This document shows, one piece after another, positions 21,730 through 29,911 of a DNA stretch of 30,167 nucleotides (its first letter is position 1; each line of letters begins with the position of its first letter). Under the pieces are notes generated by a model, which ran no database searches, was not told the DNA's origin, and saw nothing but the letters and a program-made list of their open reading frames with translations. This DNA is from Clostridia bacterium (GTDB lineage: Bacteria; Bacillota; Clostridia; Oscillospirales; CAG-382), in assembly GCA_900757905.1 (NCBI GenBank), contig CAAEPN010000215.1:1-30167 (forward strand), given 5' to 3'. The translations under genes were made by a program, and so were the position numbers.

Positions 21730-23424
21730 ATGTACAAGAATTACAAGAAAAACTACCCGTATTACGAAGTATCTCCGATTCGCGACTTCAAGCAGATGCT
21801 CGAAGAATCCATCCGCGACTGCGAAGGCCGCCCGGCGTTCCGCTACAAGAGCGGAAAGGATATCGTCGATGTCAGCTATGAGCAGTTTTACGCCGATACC
21901 AAGGCGCTTGGCACAGCCATTACCGAGCTTGGCTTCGGAAAGAGCCACATCGCCATGATCGGCCCGAACAGCTACAAATGGCTGCTCACTTATTTGACGG
22001 TGCTCAATTCGGAGGGCGTTTATGTTCCGATCGACAAGGAGCTGCCGTTTGAGGAGATCGTGCATATCGTAAACGACAGCGATTCCGAGGTGTTCTTCTA
22101 TGCCGGATTTTATGCGGAAAACGTCAAAAATAACCGCGATAAAATGCCGAACGTCAAGTATTTCGTCAATCTGGACGGCAAAGAAGACGACGGCGAATTT
22201 TTAGCGTATGACAAGCTGCTTGCACACGGCAAAGAGCTTCTTGACAGCGGCAACACCGATTACACCTCCATGAACCCCGATCCTGCGGCCATGAAAATGA
22301 TCGTTTACACCTCCGGCACGACCGGACGCGCCAAGGGCGTCATGTTAACGCTTGACAACATGGTCAACTGCGTGGTTCACGGCCTTGAGGTCTCCACGGT
22401 TTATGATGTGTGCTTGTCGGTGCTTCCGTATCACCACACCTATGAATCGGTCTGCGGAATCTTGGTGTCGCTCAAAAAGGCGGCCACGATCTGCATTAAC
22501 GAGAGCCTTCGCACCGTTGCGGCAAACTTAAAGGTGTTCCAGCCGACCTACATCATGCTCGTGCCGCTGTTTGTGGAATCCTTCTATAAGAAAATTTGGG
22601 CGACGGTCGAGGATCAGGGCAAGGCCGATACGCTCCGTAAAATGATAAAAGTCAGCAACAAGCTCTTAAAGGTGGGCATCGATTTGCGCCATGTGTTCTT
22701 TAAGTCGATTCACGAGGTGTTCGGCGGCAGACTTATCAAAATGGTTTCCGGCGGCGCACCGCTGCGCCAGGAGCTTGGCGAATTCTTCGACGCCATCGGC
22801 GTGACGCTCGTCAACGGCTACGGTATCACCGAATGCTCGCCGCTTGTTGCTGCAAACCGTGATTTTTACTACAATTTCGCGTCGGTCGGCAATCCGCTTC
22901 CCTGCTTGGATATGAAGATCTTTGAACCGAATGCCGACGGCGAGGGCGAGATCTGCGTCAAAGGCCCGACAGTCATGCTCGGTTACTATAAGCAGCCGGA
23001 GCTTACCGCCGAGGTTCTCGAAGCCGACGGTTGGTTCCATACCGGCGACTTTGGCAAGATCGGCGAGGACGGACGTCTTTACATCACCGGCCGCAAAAAG
23101 AACATGATCGTTCTTCGCAACGGAAAGAACATTTATCCGGAGGAGATCGAAGAATATCTCGGCGGCATTCCCGAAGTGACCGAAGTCATCGTTTCGGCAC
23201 TGCGTTCGGAGGACGGCGAGGAGACCGGCCTTGCGGCTGAGATTTTCCCGGGTGATGAGCTGGTCAAGAGCAAGACTGACGACGAGCTGTATACGATTCT
23301 CAAGACCGCCGTCGAAAAGGTCAATGACGGACTTCCGTCCTACAAGCACGTAACCAAGGTCGTTGTCCGCAAGACGCCGTTCGACAAGACGACCTCCGGT
23401 AAGATCCGCCGCAAGTACAATTAA
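21730..23424 (+). CDS. AMP-forming long-chain acyl-CoA ligase
   Basis: The 564-residue protein is a member of the ANL superfamily. Motifs in order are the AMP-binding loop IVYTSGTTGRAKGVMLT (about 197-213), LPYHHTYE, the VSGGAPLRQELGEFF block, NGYGITECSP, DGWFHTGDFGKI, and the C-terminal GRKKNMIVLRNGKNIYPEEIE and KTTSGKIRRK with the catalytic Lys. The FadD-like features and the lack of a signal or carrier domain fit activation of fatty acids in the cytosol. I chose ATG 21730 with AGGAAAGGG upstream; an earlier in-frame ATG overlaps the maf end. An 8-bp hairpin (21659-21679) lies between maf and this gene but has no T run. Confidence 0.92.
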   Translation: MYKNYKKNYPYYEVSPIRDFKQMLEESIRDCEGRPAFRYKSGKDIVDVSYEQFYADTKALGTAITELGFGKSHIAMIGPNSYKWLLTYLTVLNSEGVYVPIDKELPFEEIVHIVNDSDSEVFFYAGFYAENVKNNRDKMPNVKYFVNLDGKEDDGEFLAYDKLLAHGKELLDSGNTDYTSMNPDPAAMKMIVYTSGTTGRAKGVMLTLDNMVNCVVHGLEVSTVYDVCLSVLPYHHTYESVCGILVSLKKAATICINESLRTVAANLKVFQPTYIMLVPLFVESFYKKIWATVEDQGKADTLRKMIKVSNKLLKVGIDLRHVFFKSIHEVFGGRLIKMVSGGAPLRQELGEFFDAIGVTLVNGYGITECSPLVAANRDFYYNFASVGNPLPCLDMKIFEPNADGEGEICVKGPTVMLGYYKQPELTAEVLEADGWFHTGDFGKIGEDGRLYITGRKKNMIVLRNGKNIYPEEIEEYLGGIPEVTEVIVSALRSEDGEETGLAAEIFPGDELVKSKTDDELYTILKTAVEKVNDGLPSYKHVTKVVVRKTPFDKTTSGKIRRKYN

Positions 23425-23464
23425 CAAAATTTAACGCAAAAACAGTCTCTTTCATAAACTGAAA

Positions 23465-23515
23465 GTGGGGAGCATCGGACATCGGAGTCAAAAAACGCTC
23501 GTCCGCTGCTCCCAC
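23465..23515 (+). terminator. Large imperfect hairpin after the acyl-CoA ligase gene
   Basis: Bases 23465-23480 pair with 23501-23515 (14 pairs, one bulged G, one mismatch) around a 20-nt loop. Only a weak T-rich tail (GCTTGTTT) follows, so it may be a leaky terminator, an attenuator or an mRNA-stabilising structure ahead of the small gene at 23539. Confidence 0.55.
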
Positions 23516-23538
23516 GCTTGTTTATGGAGATGATCCGA

Positions 23539-23883
23539 ATGAAAGAGTTTTTGCCGTTTTTACAGGCTATTATCGGACTTTTTGCCGTAATCGGCGTTTG
23601 GTTTACCGTGCGGATGATTTTAGACGCAGCGGTAAAACGGCGCAGCGGCTTAAAGATGCAGATTACCGTAATATCCTGTAAAGGCGATGCGGAATACGCG
23701 GTGCGTTTTGCCGAGAGCCGCTTTGTTTACGGCGAATACGCCGGATTTTTTTCGGGCATCACGCTGTCCGAAGCCGTTCCGATAAAAAGCGAAGCCTATG
23801 AACGCTTACGGACGGAATTCCCGAATCTATGCCTTTCTGCGAAACCCGCCCAAACAGCTGAAACCGAAAATGAAACGGAGTGA
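23539..23883 (+). CDS. Small single-pass membrane protein, unknown function
   Basis: The 114-residue protein (from ATG 23539, GGAG nine bases upstream) begins with a hydrophobic helix (about 4-27, FLPFLQAIIGLFAVIGVWFTVRMI). A short basic segment (KRRSGLK) follows, then a soluble domain of about 70 residues. By the positive-inside rule the domain after KRR is cytoplasmic. The domain (QITVISCKGDAEYAVRFAESRF...) has a ferredoxin-like look but no motif I recognise. It lies four bases upstream of recD2, so the two are almost certainly coupled. Longer starts at 23518-23530 are possible. Confidence 0.7.
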   Translation: MKEFLPFLQAIIGLFAVIGVWFTVRMILDAAVKRRSGLKMQITVISCKGDAEYAVRFAESRFVYGEYAGFFSGITLSEAVPIKSEAYERLRTEFPNLCLSAKPAQTAETENETE

Positions 23884-23887
23884 TATC

Positions 23888-26224
23888 ATGCCGGAGCAAA
23901 ACCGTCTGCCGGATAAGGCCGAAGCGCCAAATAACGCCGAGCTTACCGTCAAGGGAATCATCGAAGACGTTGTCTTTCAGAACGCCGACAACGGTTATAC
24001 CATCTGCGTCATCGACGCGGACGGCGAACCGGTAACGCTCACCGGAATCATTCCGGCAGCTGCCGAGGGTGAGATGATAAGCGCCAAAGGTACCTGGGTC
24101 AATCATCCGACCTACGGAAAGCAGTTTTCGGTTACGGCCTACAGCAAGGAAATGCCGGCTACTTCAGCCGCGATTTTAACCTATCTTTCCTCTGGCGCTG
24201 TAAAAGGGATCGGGCCGGTCATGGCACAGCGCATTGTCGATATCTATGGTGAGGATTCATTAAACGTCATCGAAGAGCATCCCGAATGGCTGGCCGATAT
24301 CAAGGGCATTTCGCCCAAAAAAGCCAAGGAGATTTCCGAAAGCTTCCGGAACCAGTACGGTATGCGGCAGGTGCTGCTCTATTTCCAGGGTATGCTCACG
24401 CCGAATCTCGCTTTAAAGGTGTACAAGCAGTGGGGCAACGCCGCCATTGATATTCTGCGGCAGAATCCGTATCTGCTGTGCGATGAGATCGACGGCGTCG
24501 GGTTTGAGCGCGCCGATGCACTTGCAAAATCCCTTGGCTTTCAGAATGACGATGAGGACAGAGTCATAGCCGGTGTGAAATACGTGCTGTACCGGGAGCT
24601 TAACCGCAGCGGCAACTGCTATCTGCCGCTTGAGCTTCTTGTCCGGCTTTCCTCGGAGATCTTAGGCGTTTCGGCGGAGATGACCAAGGACGCGGTCGTG
24701 ATCTTATCCCACCGCGGCGAGGCGGTTGCCGTAAAATACGGCGATACGACAGCCATTTATTTAGAAAACGTCTACCGCACCGAAAAATACTGTGCGGAAA
24801 AATTAAAGCTGTTATGCGACACCAAAATCGATATACCGCTTCTCGACGCCGACGCCGAGATCGCAAAGGTTGAGGCGGATACCGGCATAAAATTTGCACC
24901 GTTTCAGGCGGACGCCATCCGCTTTTCGACAAGCGAGGGCGTAGTCATTGTCACCGGCGGCCCCGGTACGGGCAAAACCACTGTCATCCGGGCTATTATT
25001 CAGATGTTTGCAAGATTGGATATCAAGGTCTGCCTTGCCGCGCCGACCGGGCGCGCTGCCAAGCGCATGACCGCCGCTACTGACATGCCGGCCAAGACCA
25101 TTCACCGGCTTCTCGAATGCGAATACGGTGCGGACGACAAGCTTGCCTTTCAGCGCAACGAGGACAATCCGCTCGATTATGGCGCTGTCATCGTGGACGA
25201 AGCGTCGATGGTGGACATATTCTTATTTTCCGCACTGTTACGCGCCATGCGCCCCGGCACGCGGCTGCTTCTCATCGGCGACGCCGACCAGCTGCCGCCG
25301 GTGGGAGCCGGCGATGTGTTCGGCGACCTCATCAAATGCCGCAGCTTTGTGGCGGTTCGTTTAAACGAGATCTTCCGTCAAGGCAAGGACAGCCGCATTA
25401 TCACCGGCGCACACCTCATCAACAACGGAAAAATGCCGCCGCTCGACAACAAGGGAAAGGATTTCTTCTTTATGCCGCGTCAAAACGGCCAAGAGGTGCA
25501 AACGCTGCTTGCCGAGCTGTGCCGCACGCGCTTACCCAAAGCATACGGCTTTGACGCGCTGTCCGACATCCAGATCATTTGCCCGTCGCGCAAGGGCGAC
25601 GCCGGCACTGGCGCGATAAACATGCTCATGCGTGAGCTGTTCAATCCGCCGTCGCCGCGCAAAAAAGAGTATACCTCGCATAATACCGTCTTTCGCGAGG
25701 GCGATAAGATCATGCAGATCCACAACAATTACGACATCGAGTGGCACACGGCGGACGGCCGGGAGGGAAGCGGCGTTTTTAACGGAGATATCGGCTTTAT
25801 CGAGAGCATCGATACTGAAAATCAGACCGTTTCGCTCCGCTTTGACGACGATCGGCACGCGGCTTGTGATTTTGCCGCTTTTGACGATATCGAGCATGCT
25901 TACGCAATCACGGTACACAAAAGCCAAGGCAGCGAATACCGCGCGGTGCTATTGCCGCTACTCGACTGTCCGCGCGGCCTTATGACGCGAAATATGCTGT
26001 ATACTGCCGTCACACGCGCCAAATCGCTTGCCATTTTAGTGGGCAAGCAAAGCGTGATGAGCGATATGATTGAAAACAATGTAAGACAAAATAAGTATAC
26101 CGGTCTATCAAATATGCTAAAGCCGGTATATGTTTACCCAGAATATAAAATGCAGGAAGGATTACGACCGGAACATGACGACACCCAATCAACCACAGCT
26201 TCCGAACTCTCCGAAGATGCTTGA
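23888..26224 (+). CDS. recD2: RecD2 family ATP-dependent DNA helicase
   Basis: RecD2 is the 5'-3' superfamily 1B helicase of bacteria without RecBC, involved in replication fork and repair processes. From ATG 23888 the protein has 778 residues. It has an N-terminal OB-like domain (LTVKGIIEDVVFQNADNGYTICVI, about 19-95), helix-hairpin-helix repeats (SGAVKGIGPVMAQRIVDIYG and IKGISPKKAKEI), Walker A GGPGTGKTT (Lys363), Walker B IVDEASMVD (Asp437-Glu438), GDADQLPPVGAGDVFGD, and the late UvrD_C-like AYAITVHKSQGSEY plus TAVTRAK. CGGAG lies about eight bases before the ATG, and the gene starts four bases after the upstream small gene. Near its end it carries a one-mismatch copy of the iterated palindrome (26096). 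Confidence 0.95.
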   Translation: MPEQNRLPDKAEAPNNAELTVKGIIEDVVFQNADNGYTICVIDADGEPVTLTGIIPAAAEGEMISAKGTWVNHPTYGKQFSVTAYSKEMPATSAAILTYLSSGAVKGIGPVMAQRIVDIYGEDSLNVIEEHPEWLADIKGISPKKAKEISESFRNQYGMRQVLLYFQGMLTPNLALKVYKQWGNAAIDILRQNPYLLCDEIDGVGFERADALAKSLGFQNDDEDRVIAGVKYVLYRELNRSGNCYLPLELLVRLSSEILGVSAEMTKDAVVILSHRGEAVAVKYGDTTAIYLENVYRTEKYCAEKLKLLCDTKIDIPLLDADAEIAKVEADTGIKFAPFQADAIRFSTSEGVVIVTGGPGTGKTTVIRAIIQMFARLDIKVCLAAPTGRAAKRMTAATDMPAKTIHRLLECEYGADDKLAFQRNEDNPLDYGAVIVDEASMVDIFLFSALLRAMRPGTRLLLIGDADQLPPVGAGDVFGDLIKCRSFVAVRLNEIFRQGKDSRIITGAHLINNGKMPPLDNKGKDFFFMPRQNGQEVQTLLAELCRTRLPKAYGFDALSDIQIICPSRKGDAGTGAINMLMRELFNPPSPRKKEYTSHNTVFREGDKIMQIHNNYDIEWHTADGREGSGVFNGDIGFIESIDTENQTVSLRFDDDRHAACDFAAFDDIEHAYAITVHKSQGSEYRAVLLPLLDCPRGLMTRNMLYTAVTRAKSLAILVGKQSVMSDMIENNVRQNKYTGLSNMLKPVYVYPEYKMQEGLRPEHDDTQSTTASELSEDA

Positions 26225-27002
26225 ACGCCTGAAAAAAATAAAGCTGTTTGTATTAGATATGGACGGCACGATCTACCTTGATTCCACGCCGCTTGAAGGC
26301 GCGATAGACTTCTGCAAAAAGTTGGAAGAGCGCGGAAAGCTTGTGTATTTCACGAATAACGCCTCGAAAAATCCGGAAGACTATGTAAAAAAGCTTACGG
26401 CTATCGGTTTTCCGGCCGCACGGAAAAATATTGTCACCTCGGGCGATGTGACAGCCGACTATCTGAACACCTTTCATAAAGGTGAACCGGTATACCTTGT
26501 CGGTACGCCGGCTCTCGAAGAATCGTTCAAAAAAGCCGGTATCGCGCTGTCCGACGACGCCAAAATTGTGGTGGTCAGCTTCGATTTGACGCTCACTTAT
26601 GCCAAGCTCGAACACGCCTGCACGCTCATCCGTTCCGGCGCACTGTTCTACTCCACACATCCGGATATCAACTGCCCGACTGCCACCGGTTTTATTCCGG
26701 ACAGCGGCGCTATCTGCGAAGCGGTTGCCCTTTCGACCGGCGTCAGGCCACGCTATTTCGGCAAACCCAACGCAGAAACGGCGGATATGCTCTGCCGCAT
26801 GAGCGGCCTTAAGAAAAACGAGATCGCCATGGTCGGCGACCGCCTTTATACCGACATTGCGCTTGGCAAAAAGAACGGACTTCTGTCGATTTTGGTCATG
26901 ACCGGCGAAACCACGCCGGAAATGTTAAAGACCGCGCCGCCCGACCAAACGCCGGATCTGATTTTTGACGGCATAAAATATATACCGGTATACGATAATT
27001 AA
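26175..27002 (+). CDS. HAD-IIA family (NagD-like) phosphatase
   Basis: The 275-residue protein has the HAD motifs: FVLDMDGTIYLD (nucleophile Asp28, acid Asp30), YFTNNASKNP (motif II Thr), GKPNAE (motif III Lys) and MVGDRLYTDIALG (motif IV). The cap-domain layout is that of class IIA, the NagD and p-nitrophenylphosphatase group, which acts on sugar or nucleotide phosphates; the substrate cannot be assigned. The start is uncertain: ATG 26175 has AGGAAGGA about 14 bases upstream, and ATG 26217 gives the family's usual length (261) but has a poor site. Both lie inside the end of recD2, so the genes overlap and are co-transcribed. An exact palindrome copy codes for its C-terminal YIPVY. Confidence 0.9.
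   Translation: MTTPNQPQLPNSPKMLERLKKIKLFVLDMDGTIYLDSTPLEGAIDFCKKLEERGKLVYFTNNASKNPEDYVKKLTAIGFPAARKNIVTSGDVTADYLNTFHKGEPVYLVGTPALEESFKKAGIALSDDAKIVVVSFDLTLTYAKLEHACTLIRSGALFYSTHPDINCPTATGFIPDSGAICEAVALSTGVRPRYFGKPNAETADMLCRMSGLKKNEIAMVGDRLYTDIALGKKNGLLSILVMTGETTPEMLKTAPPDQTPDLIFDGIKYIPVYDN
26981..26992. repeat. Iterated palindrome TATACCGGTATA, exact copy 4
   Basis: This copy lies at the 3' end of the HAD phosphatase gene and is read as Tyr-Ile-Pro-Val-Tyr. A one-mismatch copy lies 885 bp upstream at 26096-26107. Confidence 0.85.
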
Positions 27003-27021
27003 AACAAAGAAAGGCGATTTT

Positions 27022-28110
27022 ATGACGCTTTTTGAATTTATAAGCGAGCTTGTCGGCATACCGACGGTTGTCGGCTTTGAGAGATGCGGAATCCATCCGA
27101 TCGGCAAGCTTTGCACCGAATATTCCGCCGGTTTCTTCGATTCCTATTCGCTCACGCCGACCGGCAGTTTGCTGTTTGCGCGTCTTTGCGGAAAAAAGAA
27201 CGCAAAAAAGCTGGTGCTTGACGCGCACATCGATACCATTGGCTTTGCCGTGAGCGAATTGTGCGGAAACGGTTTTGTCAAGGTCAAGAGTATGGGTGGG
27301 ATCGATCCCTATGTTTTGCCCTCTGCACCGCTGTATCTGTACGGAAAACAGCCTGTTTACGGCGTTTTTTCGTCGATACCGCCGCATCTTGCGCAAAAAG
27401 ACGCCAAAAAGCTCGAAGTGAGCGATTTGTACGTAGATACCGGTCTTTCGGACGAGCAGATGAAGCAAGACGAAATTGAAATCGGCACGCCGTGCGGCTA
27501 TGCTGAACCGCCGGTTTTTCTTCAAAATCGCCTTATCGCGTCCCACAGCTTAGACGATAAGGCTTGCGCGGCGACCATTCTGCACGCTTGCCGTCTGCTT
27601 GCTCAAAGCGGTCGTGAACCGGCCGATACGGATATTTTTGTTCACCTTTCGGTTGGCGAGGAAAAGACCGGAATCGGTGCGCAAACGTTGCCGTATACGG
27701 CGTTGGAAAACGGTTTCGACTTTTCGGAAGCGGACGCGGCGCTCGTCATGGACGTGAATTTTGCGCATGCGCCGGGCGTTCACGATTACGAATCGCTTGC
27801 GTTGGGTAAGGGCGCCGGAGTGTCCTATTCGGCCACGATAAAGCGTGCGTTTACTGCTTTTATCGTTCAGACTGCCCGGAAAAACGAGCTTCCGCTTCAG
27901 ACCGTCGTCGAGATGTGTTCGACCGGCACAAATGCCGGAACACTGCATCGGAACGGCCTTCCATGCGCCGTTCTATCGCTGCCGGAAACCAATATGCACA
28001 CCTACAGCGAGTGTGTATCGCTTGACGATATGGAGAACTGCGCAGCGCTTGTCGGCGAGATTATGCGTGATTTTCCGACGGCAAACCTTGGGGAGGTGCG
28101 CTTTAAATGA
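27022..28110 (+). CDS. M42 family metallo-aminopeptidase, copy A
   Basis: The 362-residue protein has the complete M42 active site: His69 and Asp71 in LDAHIDTIGF, bridging Asp178/179 in SLDDKACAA, the base and ligand Glu213/Glu214 in VGEEKTG, Asp244 in VMDVNF, and His326 in ETNMHTYSE. M42 enzymes form dodecameric tetrahedral (TET) particles that trim peptides in the cytosol. It is more divergent from typical FrvX/YsdC proteins than its downstream neighbour (the last motif is ETNMHTYSE, not RYIHT). AAAGG lies about nine bases before the ATG. Its stop overlaps the start of copy B (ATGA). Confidence 0.9.
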   Translation: MTLFEFISELVGIPTVVGFERCGIHPIGKLCTEYSAGFFDSYSLTPTGSLLFARLCGKKNAKKLVLDAHIDTIGFAVSELCGNGFVKVKSMGGIDPYVLPSAPLYLYGKQPVYGVFSSIPPHLAQKDAKKLEVSDLYVDTGLSDEQMKQDEIEIGTPCGYAEPPVFLQNRLIASHSLDDKACAATILHACRLLAQSGREPADTDIFVHLSVGEEKTGIGAQTLPYTALENGFDFSEADAALVMDVNFAHAPGVHDYESLALGKGAGVSYSATIKRAFTAFIVQTARKNELPLQTVVEMCSTGTNAGTLHRNGLPCAVLSLPETNMHTYSECVSLDDMENCAALVGEIMRDFPTANLGEVRFK

Positions 28111-29150
28111 CACAGCCTAAAAATATACCGGTATATAAAAATGTAGCAGACGACCCCTTTTTACGTGAGCTTTGCGACATGGGCGGCGTATCGGGCGATG
28201 AGGAACGCGTGGCGCGTCGTATTGCAAGGGAAATCGAACCTTATTGCGACGAGCTTTATATCGACAAAACCGGCAACCTGATTGCCTTTAAAAAGGGACG
28301 CAAAGTGCCGGAAAGTCCGGTCATGTACTGTGCGCACATGGATGAAGTCGGATTCATGATCCGCCACATCTGCGAGGACGGAAAACTGCTTTTTGAGGCA
28401 GTCGGCATACAGCCGGAGGTCTTGCCATCCAAGCGTTTGTCGGTCGCGGAGCATATTCCCGGCGTTATTTGTTCCAAGCCGGTACATTTGATGAAAGGCG
28501 AAAATCATACGCCGCAGATCGAAGATATGTATATCGATATCGGCTGTCAGAACCGTGCCGAAGCGCAAGCACTCGGCGTGTATGCATCCTTTGCAGTTTT
28601 TGAGAACCGGTATACAAAATTTGGCGCTGGTTCGCTTGTCCGTTCCAAAGCGTTGGACGACCGTTTCGGCTGTTTTGTACTGACAGTGATTTTGAAGAAC
28701 GATTTGCACTATGATTCCTATTTTGCATTTACAGTCGGCGAAGAGTTAGGCGGAACGGGCGCTATTGCGGCGACACGCGAGGTCAAACCCGGCACAGCGC
28801 TCATTTTCGAGAGTACCACGGCGTCCGACCTGCCGTCCAACACCGGTGCAGACAGGGTTTGTGTGCCGGGACTCGGCGCTGTTGTTCCGTTCATGGACGG
28901 CGGTACGTTATATGACCGCGCTTTATATGAAAAGATCCGCTCATTTGCCGCCGCCCACGGCATTCCAACGCAGACAAAAACGCGCATTGCTGGCGGAACC
29001 GACGCAGCGTCCATTCAACGCAGTCTTTCCGGAACGCGTGTGGCAGCCATTTCCTTGCCGTGCCGCTATATTCATACTGGTTCTTGCGTAGCGACGGTGT
29101 CCGATATGGACGCTTGTGTCTCGCTTGCGGTTGAGCTTGCCAAGGCTTAG
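28107..29150 (+). CDS. M42 family metallo-aminopeptidase, copy B
   Basis: The 347-residue protein is a canonical M42 peptidase. Metal ligands and catalytic residues are His77 and Asp79 in YCAHMDEVGF, Asp184/185 in KALDDRFG, Glu212/Glu213 in VGEELGGTGA, Glu235 in IFEST, and His323 in CRYIHTG. The ATG overlaps the TGA of copy A (ATGA), with GGGGAGG upstream, so the two are translationally coupled, consistent with making a hetero-oligomeric TET particle (inference). An exact palindrome copy lies near the 5' end (Asn-Ile-Pro-Val-Tyr). It ends 114 bp before tRNA-Pro. Confidence 0.94.
   Translation: MTQPKNIPVYKNVADDPFLRELCDMGGVSGDEERVARRIAREIEPYCDELYIDKTGNLIAFKKGRKVPESPVMYCAHMDEVGFMIRHICEDGKLLFEAVGIQPEVLPSKRLSVAEHIPGVICSKPVHLMKGENHTPQIEDMYIDIGCQNRAEAQALGVYASFAVFENRYTKFGAGSLVRSKALDDRFGCFVLTVILKNDLHYDSYFAFTVGEELGGTGAIAATREVKPGTALIFESTTASDLPSNTGADRVCVPGLGAVVPFMDGGTLYDRALYEKIRSFAAAHGIPTQTKTRIAGGTDAASIQRSLSGTRVAAISLPCRYIHTGSCVATVSDMDACVSLAVELAKA
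28124..28135. repeat. Iterated palindrome TATACCGGTATA, exact copy 5
   Basis: This copy lies 17 bp inside the second M42 gene and is read as Ile-Pro-Val-Tyr. It lies 1.14 kb from copy 4. Confidence 0.85.
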
Positions 29151-29218
29151 GCGCGGCAAGTGTCGATCGGTGTCTGTCGATATGTCGAAAAATAATTTGT
29201 TTTTTTGAGTCAAAACCC

Positions 29219-29247
29219 TTGACAAATCGCATTTTGTATGGTATACT
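29219..29247 (+). promoter_or_regulatory. Promoter of tRNA-Pro
   Basis: TTGACA (29219-29224), a 17-bp spacer and TATACT (29242-29247) form a near-perfect sigma-A promoter 18 bp before the tRNA. Confidence 0.88.
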
Positions 29248-29264
29248 CTTCAAGTAAAATGTTT

Positions 29265-29341
29265 CGGGGTGTGGCTCAGCTTGGTAGAGTGCTTGGTTCG
29301 GGACCAAGAGGCCGGAGGTTCGAATCCTCTCACTCCGACCA
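29265..29341 (+). tRNA. tRNA-Pro, anticodon CGG
   Basis: The 77-nt sequence folds as a full cloverleaf. The acceptor stem CGGGGTG/CACTCCG has one G-T pair; the D-arm GCTC...GAGT, anticodon stem CTTGG/CCAAG and T-arm GGAGG-TTCGAAT-CCTCT are present. The anticodon loop TTCGGGA reads CGG, decoding the proline codon CCG. The discriminator A and the 3' CCA are encoded. It has its own promoter and terminator, so it is a single-gene transcription unit. Confidence 0.96.
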
Positions 29342-29342
29342 T

Positions 29343-29378
29343 AAAACGACGGATTTTTAATAATATTCCGTCGTTTTT
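29343..29378 (+). terminator. Terminator of tRNA-Pro
   Basis: AAAACGACGGA (29343-29353) pairs perfectly with 29367-29377 across a 13-nt AT loop and continues into a T-rich tail. It begins two bases after the tRNA CCA. Confidence 0.9.
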
Positions 29379-29433
29379 ATTTTTATCCGTCATTCAAAAC
29401 GACATCTTGTTAATATTAATATATATATCAATA

Positions 29434-29461
29434 TTGAATTCCTATACATTTGCTATATAAT
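29434..29461 (+). promoter_or_regulatory. Promoter of the SHOCT-like membrane protein gene
   Basis: TTGAAT (29434-29439), a 16-bp spacer and TATAAT (29456-29461) lie in a very AT-rich tract, 37 bp before the start codon. Confidence 0.65.
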
Positions 29462-29498
29462 AAATGATGAAATAAAATTTGCATAAGGAGTTTTGGCA

Positions 29499-29837
29499 AT
29501 GTATAAGGATATTGGTGGTAAAATTAAACATGCGGCATATATTATGTTTGCAATTCAAGCGATATTGTGTGCAGCTATGGGACTTATTTACATATCTGAA
29601 AAAGATATAACCGGTTTTTTTATCTTAGTTTTTGGCATATTGTTTTCATGGATCTCGTCATGGATGATTTATGGTTTTGGAGAACTGATTGATAAAGTAA
29701 GTAGTATCGAACGCAGTTGCACTTTAGAAAAAACGCCCAAACTCATATTAAGTGATTTAAAAAAACAAAGAGATGAAGGACTCATTTCTGAAGAAAAGTA
29801 TCAGGATCAGTGTGCCGAAATTCTGCGAAATCTCTGA
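29499..29837 (+). CDS. Small two-helix membrane protein with SHOCT-like C-terminus
   Basis: The 112-residue protein (ATG 29499, AAGGAG eight bases upstream; an in-frame TTG at 29493 is too close to that site) has two transmembrane helices (about 12-32 and 40-60). Its C-terminal tail, LILSDLKKQRDEGLISEEKYQDQCAEIL, fits the SHOCT pattern (short C-terminal helix pair, L..L....GLIS.EEY). SHOCT tails are found on many small membrane proteins; the function is unknown. The gene is markedly AT-rich, with A/T-ending codons (ATA, TTA, AAA) unlike the rest of the window, suggesting transfer. It sits directly after a tRNA gene. Confidence 0.82.
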   Translation: MYKDIGGKIKHAAYIMFAIQAILCAAMGLIYISEKDITGFFILVFGILFSWISSWMIYGFGELIDKVSSIERSCTLEKTPKLILSDLKKQRDEGLISEEKYQDQCAEILRNL

Positions 29838-29842
29838 TTTAT

Positions 29843-29881
29843 AAAAACAAGGTTGACGCTAAAACGTCAGCCTTGTTTTTT
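29843..29881. terminator. Bidirectional terminator at the end of the SHOCT-like gene
   Basis: An 18-bp stem (29843-29858 plus wobble, with 29865-29881) has a CTAAAA loop and T runs on both strands. It can serve the plus-strand gene and the converging minus-strand gene. Confidence 0.88.
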
Positions 29882-29911
29882 CGGAATTTTCGACCTTTCA
29901 ACCACATATTT

